DNA from: Tieghemiomyces parasiticus
Taxonomy: Eukaryota; Kickxellomycota; Dimargaritomycetes; Dimargaritales; Dimargaritaceae
Assembly (NCBI GenBank): GCA_027575765.1
Contig: JANBPT010000122.1
Location: 1-64,000 of the forward strand
Direction: 5' to 3'
DNA: 64,000 nucleotides
Shown here: positions 32,009 to 44,102 of the stretch, piece after piece
How positions within the stretch are numbered: position 1 is the first letter of the stretch
How the letters are laid out: every line of letters starts with the position of its first letter
The notes under the pieces: generated by a model
The model's input: only the letters and a program-made list of their open reading frames with translations
Told to the model about the DNA's origin: nothing
Database searches by the model: none
Position numbers and translations under genes: made by a program

Positions 32009-35000
32009 CAAAAGCTGTGGTGCAAGTTGGTAGGCGGCTGAAGCTAACTGTTTTCTATACGATACGGTGCAGTGAGCGAAGGTGCAGTCCCTACCCCTCT
32101 CCCTCCCTTCGCCGCCATCCTTTCCACCTCTCTTTCCCTCTGTTCACCACCTCGGGAGTTGGGACGTACATAGGGTGTCGGCTGACGGATGTGTTTTTCC
32201 GCCGCGCAGCAGGAATGTCCAAAATTCTAACCTGGATATCCATCTCGGATGGCGAAGCTGTATCGCTCATGACGGTGGCCGCCTGATACGTTCTCAAAAT
32301 TGGGCTATATTTCCTCCGCGCGTTCGTCAGTGACGAGTCGAGGCCCGCTACGTTTCGAGTAAGCCCCGGTTTGATACCCTTGAATTACTCTACCCGTGTA
32401 CAGATATACTACATCCAAGTTGTTGGTTACCAGGGGATCGTATGAAGGTCCCGTCCCGTGCCTGATTAGAAGACATGTTTCCTTGAAAGTACGAAGGCTA
32501 TGTGGATGACCAGCGCAGTGCGGATGGAAAATGTTGGTGTTAGTACCGAACCACTCGTTTCGGGAGGAAGGGTCGGCGAGGTTACCGGCGGCCGCTCGGA
32601 TAGATACCCCACGGCATCCACCGGGCATGGCGCGTGTTACCGATAAAAAAATAAAGCAACCGAGTGGAGGAGAGGTATTCATTAGCTGGCGATCAGGTGG
32701 CTCAACAAGGTGGGAGATGAAGGGGGGAGGGTCAGCTGGGCAAGGTTTACCACTGAAAGGGGGAGGTACGCAGATATTTTTGGTAGAATGGTGGAGGGTG
32801 GTGAGCGTGAGCTCCCAATATAGAAATTTTGTTTTTTGAAGGGTTGGATGGCCGGCGGGAACCAGGGTGATGTGATCCGGGGCTGGGCGACTCTGTTTGC
32901 GTGAGTACCTAGCCCCAAACGATGACGCCAGCGTGGTATAGATTTAGGCATACCTGCTGGATCAACCAGGCCTGGCTGAGAGAGAGGCAGGGGTGGATAC
33001 GCACGGTGGAGAAGATGAGCAGACGAATTACGGCTTGTTGAGCGCATGTTGATAGCAACTGAATCTTAGAGTGCCGCCTATAGGCTAAACAAACCCCTTC
33101 TTCCTCACAGTGACGAACCCACACGTCCACCGCTACGCCGCCCACCCTCTCGTCCCGCGGCAGGGGGGGGCAGAATGGTTGGCGTTGGCAAAACATTAGA
33201 CCGGACAAGGGTTCCTTATAATAACATGGCACCGGTACCGAGGCGGGCACAGCATCGATTCATCATGCAAAAAGCGGCTCACGCTGGTGAGAATTAGTCA
33301 AAGAAAATATTGAGGGCCTAACCAATGCGCCATCACTGCCCTGTCAGATTTCCCTCCCCTACCGCCTATTTTCGTTTCTGTTCGGTCGAGTCCCCTGGGT
33401 AGAGTGCTCCTGCTTGGCCGCTGCACGGTCGGATACCAAAAAAAAATCGCCGCCACCAAGTTCTGCCTAGGTTGGCCTACTTTATCCCCAACCCGATCTC
33501 TAGCCTGCATACGCATCACAGCAGGTCTGGTTGAGCAGTGTCGTAGAGTAGGCTTAATCCGAGTCATCCATCCCAGCCGGCTGAATCGGGCCTCTGAGAC
33601 ATCCCCACCTTGCCTGTCTGTGTGGCTAGTGACCGCAGCCGTTATCGGTCGCCGGTGTGGATACAATTATCTCTGACAACCCCTCCCCGTGGTCGAAACA
33701 TTGCCAGGATAAGGGCAGGGAAGGGTAAGTGATCTTCGAGCTGAAGACAGCGATGTCCGTGATATTTGGCGCATTTCTCGGTCACGTTGACTGCCGCGGT
33801 GGGGCCATGCTGTAGGAGATCATGTGTTCCACAGATAGAAGAATGGTGGCCACCGAGGGATTGACCGGCTTCCTAATCGGCCACCCTTAAAGTGTGTGTA
33901 CCTTGAGCGCGGCCTGAACCGGTCGCCTCCCTCCCGGTGACGACGGAAGGTCTGCAGCCACGTATAGTTTGCAATGGGCACTCCATGCCGCCTTTCATGC
34001 CTACTTGCGTATTGTGGGAGGGGGTGGGAGTCCCAGTGGGCGCTGGGATGGTTTACCCGACCGTGCGAACTGCAGGGCCTCCGCTGTCACCATCACCTCT
34101 AACCAGCGTAATCCTCGGATCCGTCGGGATGGGTAATCGTGGTGGTGGCGGGGTTAGGTAGGGTGGTGGTGAAGGGGGGCACCACTCCCTAGGGTTGGCC
34201 GCTCTGACCAACAATATAGGTTTTTAGGTCAGGCCAGTGTCAATCCATCGACGGGTAGGTGGACGAGGGTAAGTGCTGACTGCCACCGGCCACTTGTTCT
34301 CAATGACCACTATGGGATTGTTAAAATGTTTGGTTATTCACCTGTCTCCCAAGAAGCAGCGGTACTGCGTCGAAGGCGTGCAACTGGATGGTTGGGGCGT
34401 TGGGGCGGGTCAGAATATAGTGTCGCATTTTTAATACGTGTAGCCCAATGTATGGCGCGGCAGTGTCAAGCGATCGCTGCAGCATATTACTCTCTTAGGG
34501 AATGAAGGGACAGCTCGTGGAGAGTACAACGACACTACCGGTGGGCGGCTGGTGCCACAGATTGGGTCGGCAAGGTTGACGATGTAGCGGTCGATCCGTC
34601 AGGTCTGGGGCCTATTTTTTTCTTCCTCTTACACACCAATTCCTCCACCTCTACCTGCCACGCCATTCCGTCGTCAATCAGGCCGTCATCCGCCCACCTG
34701 CTCACCCACACCTGCGTATTTTGGGACCTGACCCGGCCCAACGTGTCTGCCGACGACACAGCTCCTCATGCCAAGTCCACAGTCGGTTGACTACTTCGCC
34801 CCCCAACCGGCGGTAGCACACCAGAGTCATGCGTTTGGTAACTCACGCGCACATTGGCGTACAAGGTGCGCGTACCGCTCTTCCGCCGTGTCCAACCATA
34901 ACGTCACCGCTCACCTGTACTTCTTAATACCCTTCATATGTGTATAGATGTGTCCGCTGGTGCAGAAATTGAGTTTGGGAGAGGGAAGAGTGGCAAGGGG

Positions 35001-35583
35001 CCGGAAGTTGTGTCACTCATCCTGGCCTCAGCTGGCCTAGATAGCCACACAATAGATCAGGCAGTAAGGGACTCGGTTATGCCAGAAACGAGGGAGGAGG
35101 GACGGGCCTGTCATCTAGGAGCGACACCATTGCCACTTGAAAGTTCCCGAACAGGGAAGCCGCCTCGTGGTCGCGCATCCAGCCGTGATTGTGCAACTGC
35201 GGAGAGTGGGAAGGTAGCGGGGCCATGTCGACGGCCAGCCTCTGCTAAAAGTCCATCATGCGTAGAGGGATAGGAAGAGTTACGAGAAGGTAACGAGCCA
35301 ACGCCCCCGGCTGCGGAGTAGAAGGCGGAAGTAGCGACATCAAGCAAAAAAAGAATTGGGTTTATTGGGAACAATTGCTGACACGAGGGAGAATGGTAGC
35401 CCCCACGCAGCTACCGCAGTGACCGCGGCAGCCCCGACAAGAAGAGGAAACAGAGACGCCTAGCCGCCGGAGTGCACATGGAGGGAAGGGCCGGGAGGGG
35501 GGGTGTCGACGCTGTCTCAGGTGAACACCCCTTCCCCCTTTCTGGCCTGCCCCAACATCGACCCCTTCCCCGCCCAGATACAC

Positions 35584-35591
35584 TATAAAAA
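35584..35591 (+). promoter_or_regulatory. TATA box of the HSP20-like gene
   Basis: TATAAAAA in the context CACTATAAAAAGTC, 204 bp upstream of the ATG at 35788. Confidence 0.5.
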
Positions 35592-35787
35592 GTCTGCCCG
35601 GTCGCTCAGGTCCTGCGAGTGTTCCTCATCCCTCTTCCTGTGCAACTATCATTGTCTTCGGTTCCCCTCCAGCCTCCTTCCCGACCCCATCCACCTTTAT
35701 ATTTAAAGCCTCAGCTATCCTCTTTGCTTCCATCTCACTGGACAGTCCTCGCACCTTGATCCGCATTTTTTAATCCAGCTCGCCGTC

Positions 35788-36213
35788 ATGCCCGCCGACA
35801 ACCTCTTCAGTGACCGTTTCTACCGCGAGTCCACCGTCGACAAACGTGTTGTCGTGGAGCCCATCGCCCCGTTTGCCGAGAGCGTGGCAATTGTGCTGGC
35901 GACCCCGCCGGCTGCTGAGGAGCCCAAGAAGCCCGAGGGGTTCGTCGCACCGACCTTTGATCAGGAGGTTACCGAGGTCCACGCCGCCTTTACCGTCAAG
36001 TGGCACGATGACCACCACCCGCTCAAGTGCGGCTACCACAAGGAGGCCGGCAAGCTCACTGTGTACGGCGACCACAAGCATGGAACCCTGCACTTTGAGT
36101 TTGCACTGCCCGAGGATGTTGATCTTGAGAAGTGTGCCGCCACCTACGAGAAGGGCGTGTTCAAAGCCCACTTCCCGCGGACCAGCCTCAACTGGGTAAC
36201 CTGGCTGGTCTAA
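35788..36213 (+). CDS. Small HSP20/alpha-crystallin-like protein
   Basis: Single exon, 141 residues. Residues 1-60 form an N-terminal arm with an APFAESVAIVL hydrophobic patch and a Pro/Glu-rich segment. Residues 62-132 read as a divergent alpha-crystallin domain: VTEVHAAFTVKW (early beta strands), a basic His-rich loop, GKLTVYGDHKHGTLHFEFAL (L-x-V-x-G strand and the F-x-F pair), the LPEDVDLEKCAATYEKGVFKAHFP hairpin-like end with the family's A-x-x-x-x-GV(L/F)-x-x-x-x-P pattern. The C-terminus stops soon after (LNWVTWLV) and has no I-x-I anchoring motif. It would act as an ATP-independent holdase chaperone. A strong TATA box fits an inducible gene. AATAAA is at 36526-36531. The family assignment is moderate because the domain is divergent. 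Confidence 0.65.
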   Translation: MPADNLFSDRFYRESTVDKRVVVEPIAPFAESVAIVLATPPAAEEPKKPEGFVAPTFDQEVTEVHAAFTVKWHDDHHPLKCGYHKEAGKLTVYGDHKHGTLHFEFALPEDVDLEKCAATYEKGVFKAHFPRTSLNWVTWLV

Positions 36214-37441
36214 TCATTCGGGCCTATCCCCATCCCCTGCCGCTAGCCTACTTGCTACCCAATCCTAATGCTCTCACTATTCATGCTTCACTGTCGCCCC
36301 TCCCTTGACGCCCTGCTTGATGTTTGTTCTCATGCTGCTTCTTAAAGTTGTTATCCCATGATTTTCCTTCCGCCTAAGCTTTAAAGGCCCACGCCGCCGG
36401 TCTGGTGCTGCCGGTCGGCCTTCTGTACCTCTCGCCCCTCCCCATTCTCACTATAGTAGTCACCTCACGGGCTGCCCACCCAACCATCTGTCCCCCTCCC
36501 CCTGTATTGTAAAAGTTCCTGACACAATAAATATTTAACTGATGACCCTGCCTGAATGTGCTATATTCGATTGTTTCGTCTAAACCAACACGGTTCCCGC
36601 CTATACACTTGCTCATATTGAAATGCCCTAGAATATAATATATATCGCCTGGGTGATAGATGTGTTGACAGGGCCGGCGGTTATCGACGCTGTTATTGAT
36701 ATACTTTGAGGACGAAGTGGCGATGAATTGCTATGTTTGGGAAATAAGCCCAGGAAAGGCGACATGGCGCCAACCCAGGGTCAACTAACAGGGCCCGGGC
36801 TTTCCTTGCAAGGTGCCGCCAGCCTGAATTTCATAACATTACGCTACCGTTTGATACTCACCCAAAGGGCTTTTGCAGCCATTGCTATAGTCCATCCAAA
36901 CTCCGCTCACCAATCATCATGGAGCCATTCATAGCGGTTCTCTACCCTACACCATAATGTCCCAGCGACCCCACGCCCTCATCGCTGCTGCATCCTCCCC
37001 CCCCCGCACCCCACCTTGGGGCGCGGCCACTTGAACTCCTCCCAGCCATCGCCCGCCTGTTTCACATGACTGGTTGTTTGAGACGGTGGTGGGTTTTCCT
37101 CCACCTTTCAACACAGCTGCTTCCCCCGCCCGTCCAACTCCCCACGCCCTTCCCTCCCGCGCACACACACGTCACCACAAGATCCAAGCCCGCCCCGCCC
37201 CGGCCCAACCTACCCACCGCCTGTCCTCAGGCTACTGGGGGATACTGCGTACACTCTGTGCGTCACAGCCGCCCCCAGCCCCCCCGGCCCTGCCTCCATT
37301 CGAGCCATCTGCCAGGATCCCTCCGCCGTATACCTAAAGCTCCAACGCCCCTTTCGCCAATTTGTACATTCCTCATTGAACCCCCAATTTTCCTTATATC
37401 GCTTCTTCTCCAACCTCACCTTCCTCACATCCAGTTTCACC
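36214..37441. other. Spacer between HSP20-like and IF1 genes
   Basis: Holds the HSP20-like 3' UTR and the IF1 promoter. The 36.9-37.4 kb part is Pro-codon-rich (CCC runs), giving chance open frames; a 226-codon frame crosses IF1 exon 1 and its first intron in another frame. Confidence 0.5.
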
Positions 37442-38130
37442 ATGTCGGCTCTGATCAAGTCCTGCTCCGCTGCCCTGCCCCGCGCCCGCTTCCTAAGCGC
37501 TGGCTTCATCGCCTCTCAAGTCCAGAAGGCCAACTACACCGAGGGTGCCATCGGCAAGGCCGGCGGTTCCTTCAAGGAGAAGGTAACGTGCCGGCTAACA
37601 TGATGGCGAAGGGAATAATACTGACTGGTCAGAGGGTCGGTGATGCCGCGATCTGGACCTGTTGTGACTTGAAGTTGTTGAGACCTGAGGGTTTCTGGCG
37701 GCTAGTCCTGCCCCCAGGGCCTCCCCAGCCTCATTACCCCGCGTAACTAACCGCTATATCACGCTCAACATTCCCCCCTCTCTCTTTTACTCTGCTCACC
37801 TCTACCCGTACACAGGAAAACGCCTTGGAGAACAAGTACATTCACGACCAGGTAGGTTGAGGTGTCGTCTGCTCACCAGTCCTGGTCGTTTTCCGGGTCT
37901 TAGGTCTGTGCAACACCCGTTGTAATACCACCTCGCCTGCCACTAACCAGCCGCCGCTACGTTGTTCCGCTCGCTCCCCCGCCCACATGGTATCTACTTT
38001 ACCCGTTTACCAGGAGATGGCCAAGATCAAGAAGCTCCAGGAGCAGCTCGCCGCCGCCCAGAACAGCGTCGACAGCGTCAAGAACGAGCTCAAGGAGCAC
38101 GTCGACAAGATGAACAAGCAGCAGAAGTAA
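37442..38130 (+). CDS. INH1: Mitochondrial ATP synthase inhibitor IF1 (3 exons)
   Basis: Exons 37442-37582, 37816-37851 and 38014-38130 join in phase 0 to 97 residues. The N-terminal ~35 residues (MSALIKSCSAALPRARFLSA) are basic and Ser/Ala-rich, a mitochondrial presequence. The mature part has EGAIGKAGGSFKEKENALENKYIHDQEMAKIKK, the inhibitory segment of IF1 (GSF...KE...E..YIR/H-type), followed by a long coiled coil (LQEQLAAAQNSVDSVKNELKEH). IF1 blocks ATP hydrolysis by F1 when the matrix turns acid. The middle exon is only 36 nt (ENALENKYIHDQ). Both introns contain CTAAC (37747 and 37943) and end in CAG. AATAAA lies at 38263-38268, 133 bp after the stop. Confidence 0.9.
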
Positions 38131-40862
38131 GCGGGCTAAATCTATAAACCGCGTACCGCGCGTGCCTATTTGAATCCACCATATAGAGCAAGAAGCAGAG
38201 TTGCATCCCGCTGCTTCGTGGACGGGAGAGCAACCCTGGCCTTGTCTCTTCCCTTCGCGACCAATAAAATTGCTTGTCATCTTTTGTTCCATTGGGAAAG
38301 GTTCAGCCTGTACTTCTCGACGATGTGTGTAGGTTGGGCGCGGCGGTCCCGCCGAATTGGCAATATTCTGACAAGGTCGTTTCGTGGCTGGTCTAACATA
38401 ACTTGATGGTCGGCGCTATTCATTCCCAGGCTGTCTACTGTAGTTTGCAGAGGTATTCGCGTAGCAGCAGATTTATGTTTGCGCCTGCTGAGATGCGAAT
38501 TGTACGCTACTCACTCGCCAACTGTGCGTCTTGGGTGACGCGTTGGTTGAAAGCGCTGTGGCCAGCCAGTATGCGTCGTCGCATTTTGTGCCAGAACTAG
38601 TGGATCCTGCGTTGCGCCTGTTGCTGTTGATGTCACCAAGTCCTCAAGCTGCACCGACAGTGCCAGGTAGACGCTACTTGCTATACCAGCCTAGGTCAAT
38701 GCTCTTGATGACATGGCTGAAAACTGATCGGGGATATTATTCACCACCGTTGCTGATTATTGTGGACGGAATAATCGCAGCCTTAATAGTGACCTCTTAC
38801 CTGTACCCGGAACGATCACGATAAGCCGAGTCCATCGAAGTCGCCTGCACTGTTTGATGCATTATCCTACGTTGAGTCTTTCTTAGGATAGCATGCTTCA
38901 GTGTCCCCTCGTCTCCTTCATGCTGGGGTTTCCCCTGCTGCTTTTCTTATGATGTATTCATCACTGCTGACACTTCACATCAACTGTAGGAAGTCAAGGC
39001 TGGAATGGATATATAGTATCTGTCCACCAGCCGCCTCAATAAACGGGAGACTGCCCTATAACCCTTTACTTTTATATCGTATTCTCAACCCCCGTGTATT
39101 TACTACACCACCATCCTCTTGAGCCTCTGGGCCAATGGCGAGATTCCGGAGTGGTTCCGGTTTGCAATGTCCCAGGATGATGGTGGTGGTGATGGTCTGG
39201 CACCTGCCAGGGCTGCAAAGTGCAAGGCCACTAGTACTGCTGACCAGAAGCCGCGGGTGAAGTGCCAGCGCAAAAGCTGTTCCCCAGCAGGTCCATACAG
39301 AACTTTCTAGTTCTGTTGTCTTAGGGCTAAGCTGTGACAAAAGCAAGCTACTCGGGCCACTCTCCATTCAAGGTAATGGAGGGGAGGCACCCTAGAGGTG
39401 AGTCGGCTAGGCAGAGAAGCCTCATCGAAGCATCAAGTGTAATAACTGCAGCCTGCTGTGAGATAACGTACTAATAGGCTCGACCTTAGGCCATTCTACT
39501 AACATTTCTCACTTTGTCATAGCTTCATTGACACTGATGCACACGCGAATGGCTCGGCCCGTTAACCCCAAAATTTGCCTCCATCGAAACGCAAGTTCAC
39601 GGGACAAACGCCACTAATACTACACACTGGTGGCGTGATATCCATCATCGCATGGCACAAACTCGTTGGCAAATAATAGTTTACGGCATTAGCCATAGTG
39701 GGAATTTCAGCTCTGCCCTCCCCCCTGTCAAATGTTGATCGGGTTAAGCTGGCCAGTCCAGCTCATAATCATATACAACGTATCTATCCCTACGTACCTG
39801 CATTTTTTTGTAGCCATTTCTCGACTAGGGCCGCCGACAAATTAATATACCTCTCCTCTCATGTACTAGGACGCGACCTGTGCGGTAGCTTTGGACCGAT
39901 GACGTCACGGAAAATAAAAGTATACGGCGATACTTTCTGTATTAGTAAGCCTAAGAACCACTAAAAAAATTTCTTGTTTTAATTTTTGGCCCCGGGTAGT
40001 ATTGACCTGTTAAACGATACGATGGATGAGATAGAGCCATCAGCTTAATAATAGCCGGAGCTTGATGACAAACATAATAAAAAGATGAGCCGCTGACTTA
40101 CTAATTACCTTGGGATCATGATCCAGTAAAAAACGAAGTTTGGCGGGGCTGTGTCGGGATGGGCCAGAAAGTAAACCAATCTTGCGTACAAGTCGAGGTA
40201 ACGGGCCCTCATTTTTCGTGCTACCTAGGATATCGAGATAAAAGTCGCTAACAGTTATGTGTGGTAGTTAGAGTAGGAAATGGTCCGGTCTAACTATTCC
40301 AAAAGCTACTAGATAAGAATTATAAGGGCCGGAATAATTGGCTAGATTAGACGGTTTGTGAGACTAGGTGTCGCCCCGCCATCCGCCAATCCCCTCCCTA
40401 ATATAACTGCACGGGCCACTTCAAACAGACGGTCCTACGGACACGAAATGTACCCTCTTATGCTGAGTACATCACTCTCCCCCACTTCCTCCCTTTGACT
40501 GCACTAGCCAGTGCATACGTGGATCATATTTAAGCACATTCGATTACTAATCATCAGTCCGGCCGGCTACCGGGTTTAGTACAATTTTGTGGCCCTGTCA
40601 GTAACCCTGGTCCAGCGTCCTCACTAAACCTTGGAGAAGGAGGAGGGAGCGAAGATAACTTTCCTCTTTTAGGGTGTAGTTGCTCTAGGCAATATAAAAG
40701 AGCCCGACTCCGAACCCACTCAACGTAAGAATACCATTTTCGCTCCACCTTTGAATTAAAATTCGCCATCACCACAGGCCCTAGACACGGCCCACTTCTT
40801 GGCTTTAGTTGTTTTTATTGCTCTACTCTTCATAACAAAAAACGATACCCATTACCGTCACC
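38131..40862. other. Gene-free stretch, 2.7 kb
   Basis: IF1 3' UTR, then AT-rich DNA, then the OYE promoter (TATA at 40693-40700). Frames at 38403-38824 and 39119-39310 look slightly protein-like, but have no recognisable domain and no clear start or splice partner, so no gene is called. They could be decayed coding sequence. Confidence 0.45.
40693..40700 (+). promoter_or_regulatory. TATA box of the OYE gene
   Basis: TATAAAAG in the context GCAATATAAAAGAGC, 170 bp upstream of the ATG. Confidence 0.5.
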
Positions 40863-42367
40863 ATGACCGGCACCCAAGACATCACCCAAAGGGTCGCCTC
40901 CCTCGTCGTGTCGGAGGATCCCAAGGGCGCTAAACCTCGTACTGCCGCGACTCCGCAGGAATTTGTGCAGCCTCAGCCTATCCAGGTCGGTACCGCGCTG
41001 CCAGTCTCCGAGGAGCTGGCGACGTATGGTTACATCCTTCCCGATAAGAATGGTGATAACCTGCCCAAGCTCTTCCGGCCTGTCAAGTTCCGTGACTTGA
41101 CTCTGCCCAACCGTATCATCGTTGCTCCTCTGTAAGTCTCTTGGAAATGCATGGCCACTACCTGTCTGCCCTTATGTCTATGGCTAATCTGAAATCTCAC
41201 TATGTCCTACAAGAAAAAACTGAATCAATATTGGGTACCAAGTTGCTAACCAGGACCCCGCCTCTTTTCTTCTTCTTTTTTTGTCACCCATTTATTCTTT
41301 ATGCCCCCCAATCCAGATGCCAATACTCTGCCGAGGACGGCTACCCGACCGACTGGCACTTCGTGCACTTGGGTAGTCTGGCCACGCGGGGTGCGGGGCT
41401 GGTTATTGTCGAAGCTACGGGCGTCCTGCCTAACGGCCGTATCACGCCGCATTGTCTGGGCCTCTGGAAAGACGACCACATCCCATCATTCGAACGCATC
41501 GTCAAGTACGCCCACAGCCAGGGCACGGCCATCGGCATCCAATTAGCCCACGCGGGTCGCAAGGCCTCCTGCAACACCCCTTTTACCAGCCGCGAAACCG
41601 CCGACGTCGCCGCGTCGGCCGAGAACGGTGGCTGGCTGGATAACGTCTGGGGCCCCACCAACGAATCGTTCAAGCCGGACGTTTATCCGACGCCCCAGGC
41701 CATGTCCCTCGACCAGATCCAACAAGTCAAGGACGCTTTCGTGGCCGCCGCCCGCCGGGCCGACCAGGCCGGCTTCGATGTCGTCGAGATTCACGCTGCG
41801 CACGGCTACCTCCTACATTCCTTCCTGTCGCCGCTCACCAACACCCGCACCGATCGATACGGCGGCGCGGACAATTTCGATAACCGCGCCCGACTGCTCC
41901 TCGAAACGGTCGAGGCCGTCCGCAGCGTCTGGCCCCAGGGCAAGCCCCTCTTCGTGCGTATATCGGCTACCGACTGGGTGGAAGGCGAAGGTATCGATGG
42001 TGAACATACCGTGGAACTCGCCCGGCGGCTCCACGCCCTCGGTATCGACTTGCTCGATGTATCAACCGGTGGGCTCACCCCACGCCAAAAGATCACCGCT
42101 AAGCCGCTGTACCAGGTACCCTATTCGGCCCAGGTTAAACGCGCCGTACCGGACTTGGCCACGAGCGCCGTGGGCATCATTCGGGACGGGAAAGATGCCG
42201 AGGAGGTGTTGCAGAAAGGTGAAGCCGACTTGATTGCAATTGGGCGACCCTTCTTAAGCAGCACGAGTTGGGCCCTTGAGGCTGCCGCTCAGCTCGGCGT
42301 GTATGTCAAGTGGCCACAGCAGTACGAACGTGCCCGTCCTAAGCTTCGTCTCATCGCTCCGCTGTAA
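40863..42367 (+). CDS. YqjM-like Old Yellow Enzyme, FMN-dependent ene-reductase (2 exons)
   Basis: Exons 40863-41131 and 41317-42367 join to 439 residues. The split codon restores VAPLCQYSA, so the intron sits inside the FMN-binding start of the barrel. The core (about 70-430) matches bacterial YqjM and the fungal class III OYE group: PNRIIVAPLCQYSA with Cys91 and Tyr93, GIQLAHAGRKA (163-173), EIHAAHGYLLHSFLSPL with substrate-binding His249 and His252 and Tyr254, NTRTDRYGG, and ATSAVGIIRDG and ADLIAIGRPFL phosphate-binding parts near the end. It reduces activated C=C bonds with NAD(P)H. Residues 1-65 are an extra hydrophilic extension. The intron contains CTAAC at about 41245. The neighbours do not explain its substrate. 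Confidence 0.92.
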
Positions 42368-44102
42368 AAAAAAAGAAACCACAACGATCAATAATCAATA
42401 CCTGTTAGCGCATTATATACCCCTTTTTTTAACTTATCGTTTCTCAATTCTCTACTGGCCAGTAAACGGATTCCAGTCCAATATTCATTGTAGAAAATTC
42501 ATAAAGTGTGTGGTTTCTCAAAGCTAGAGGATGTTCGCGAGATATAGTTACCACCAGTCTTTACCACTCGGCGAATTCTATCTAGCCGGCCACCAAAGCA
42601 ATACCTAAAGCTACTTTGTCGAAGATTAGTAGGCTAGAATTTCCAAGTGCTCACGACCACCTCCAGCGTAGTAAATGAATTACCATATCACCACCGTTTG
42701 ACACCCCTACACAGTCAAAAAGGTGCAGAAGATTAGAGAGCGAATGTAGGAAAGGGGCCGTAAGACTCTTTTGACTGGTGCCGCAAAATGCAGGCCTAGG
42801 TAGCTGTAGCGTAATGCGGTGGTGTGTTAATGGGTTATAGCTGCACCTCCCCCCCCAGGAAGAGCGGAAGTAACACATCAAACTTCCTTGGGCTTTTGCC
42901 TAGACCGGGAGCATAGGATCCAATCCGTACTCTAGGTGGAGGTCGGGGGAGACCTTGATATCAGGGTGCATGATGCTCCGATACAACTAACCACATCTAG
43001 CAAAAAAGAGACTTATCAGGATAATCTTGGGTATGACAGCCCCAGTGGGACTGGATTGGGATAGGGCCACCTTTTGAGGGGGTGGGGGTCCACCTCCAGT
43101 GATTAAAACCGGAAAGTGGTCCATAAAATTATACCTAAGTCTCGTCATCTGTAACTATGGGGGGGGGGTTCGGCAGCAGCTCACTGGCCCCATCCAATTT
43201 ATCCAGGAAATCGGTGGTACATCGTATCAATCGGTGGCGCTGGTCGTTGGTGAGGTTAGGAGGGGCCTGGAGGTTAAAATAGCAACGCTACCCCAGGCCC
43301 CTGCACAAGGTATTGCGGATGGTAGTAGGGGAAGCACGGCAGACATGGGCTAGCTATCCAGCAGTTGTTGGAGGCTGTTCTTATTCAGTAACCTTAAGGC
43401 CTCCCTCCTCCCACACACATGTCGTAAAGTTTGCCAGTGTCGTCTGACAGGTGGTCAGACCGGGGCACTTCTTCAAGGGAGTAGGTACCCGTACGAAACC
43501 GAGTTAGCCACATGTTAGTGGTGGTGCAGGAAAGGGGAAGACGCAACCAAGCCTTGCATATCAGTCAGCTCCGATACAGTGCAATCTGCTTTGCAGCCCT
43601 TGTAATAAAAATAATCAATGAGGACCCTTCCCCCACATCACAGTTGGTAAGTTTTGACTGGGGCGGGGTTTCGGAAGTCGACATGATGAGGGAGTAAAGG
43701 GGTAAGTTGCGATGTGAAAAGTAGGCCGATCCTAGAATTGTTCATACCGTTGAATTCTTCGCCTCGGATTCTCCTCTGTTCCATACAAAGGGCCAAGGTC
43801 CGAAACCTCTGACTGTTCCATCGGTGAAAATTATTCATACTCTATACATAGAAATTAGTATGTGTGATGGTAGGTTTTAAAAGAAGAAGAAAAACACGCG
43901 CAGAAGGGTAGCGTATGATTTAGATTGAAAAAAGGAGTAACAGCAATTGTATCGAATAGAGGGTACAAGTTTATATATAGTACGATAAGCAAAGTTATAA
44001 TGCACTATGTGAAGATGCAAGATGTGTTCGGATGCAACGTAAAGTAAGGGGTGACAATAGCTCAACTCGACATGTGACGCCCTCGCAGTCTCGTTCTCAG
44101 GT
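42368..44102. other. Convergent spacer between OYE and STK32 kinase
   Basis: Shared 3' flanks of two convergent genes. No gene is seen; the short frames are chance-like. Confidence 0.5.

Larger units (their letters stand above)
31668..35787. other. Gene-free stretch, 4.1 kb
   Basis: Contains the CAP 3' UTR, an (AAT)n repeat at 31981-32008 and, at the end, a TATA box (35584-35591) and leader for the HSP20-like gene. Frames of 70-125 codons at 32.0-35.4 kb overlap on opposite strands and show no motif. The frame near 34535-34759 (-) begins at GTG and looks the most protein-like, but I cannot support it as a gene. Confidence 0.5.

Noticed and set aside
40060..40100. Possible C/D snoRNA (TGATGA ... 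CTGA)
   Set aside because: Boxes are only about 30 nt apart and no terminal stem is present.
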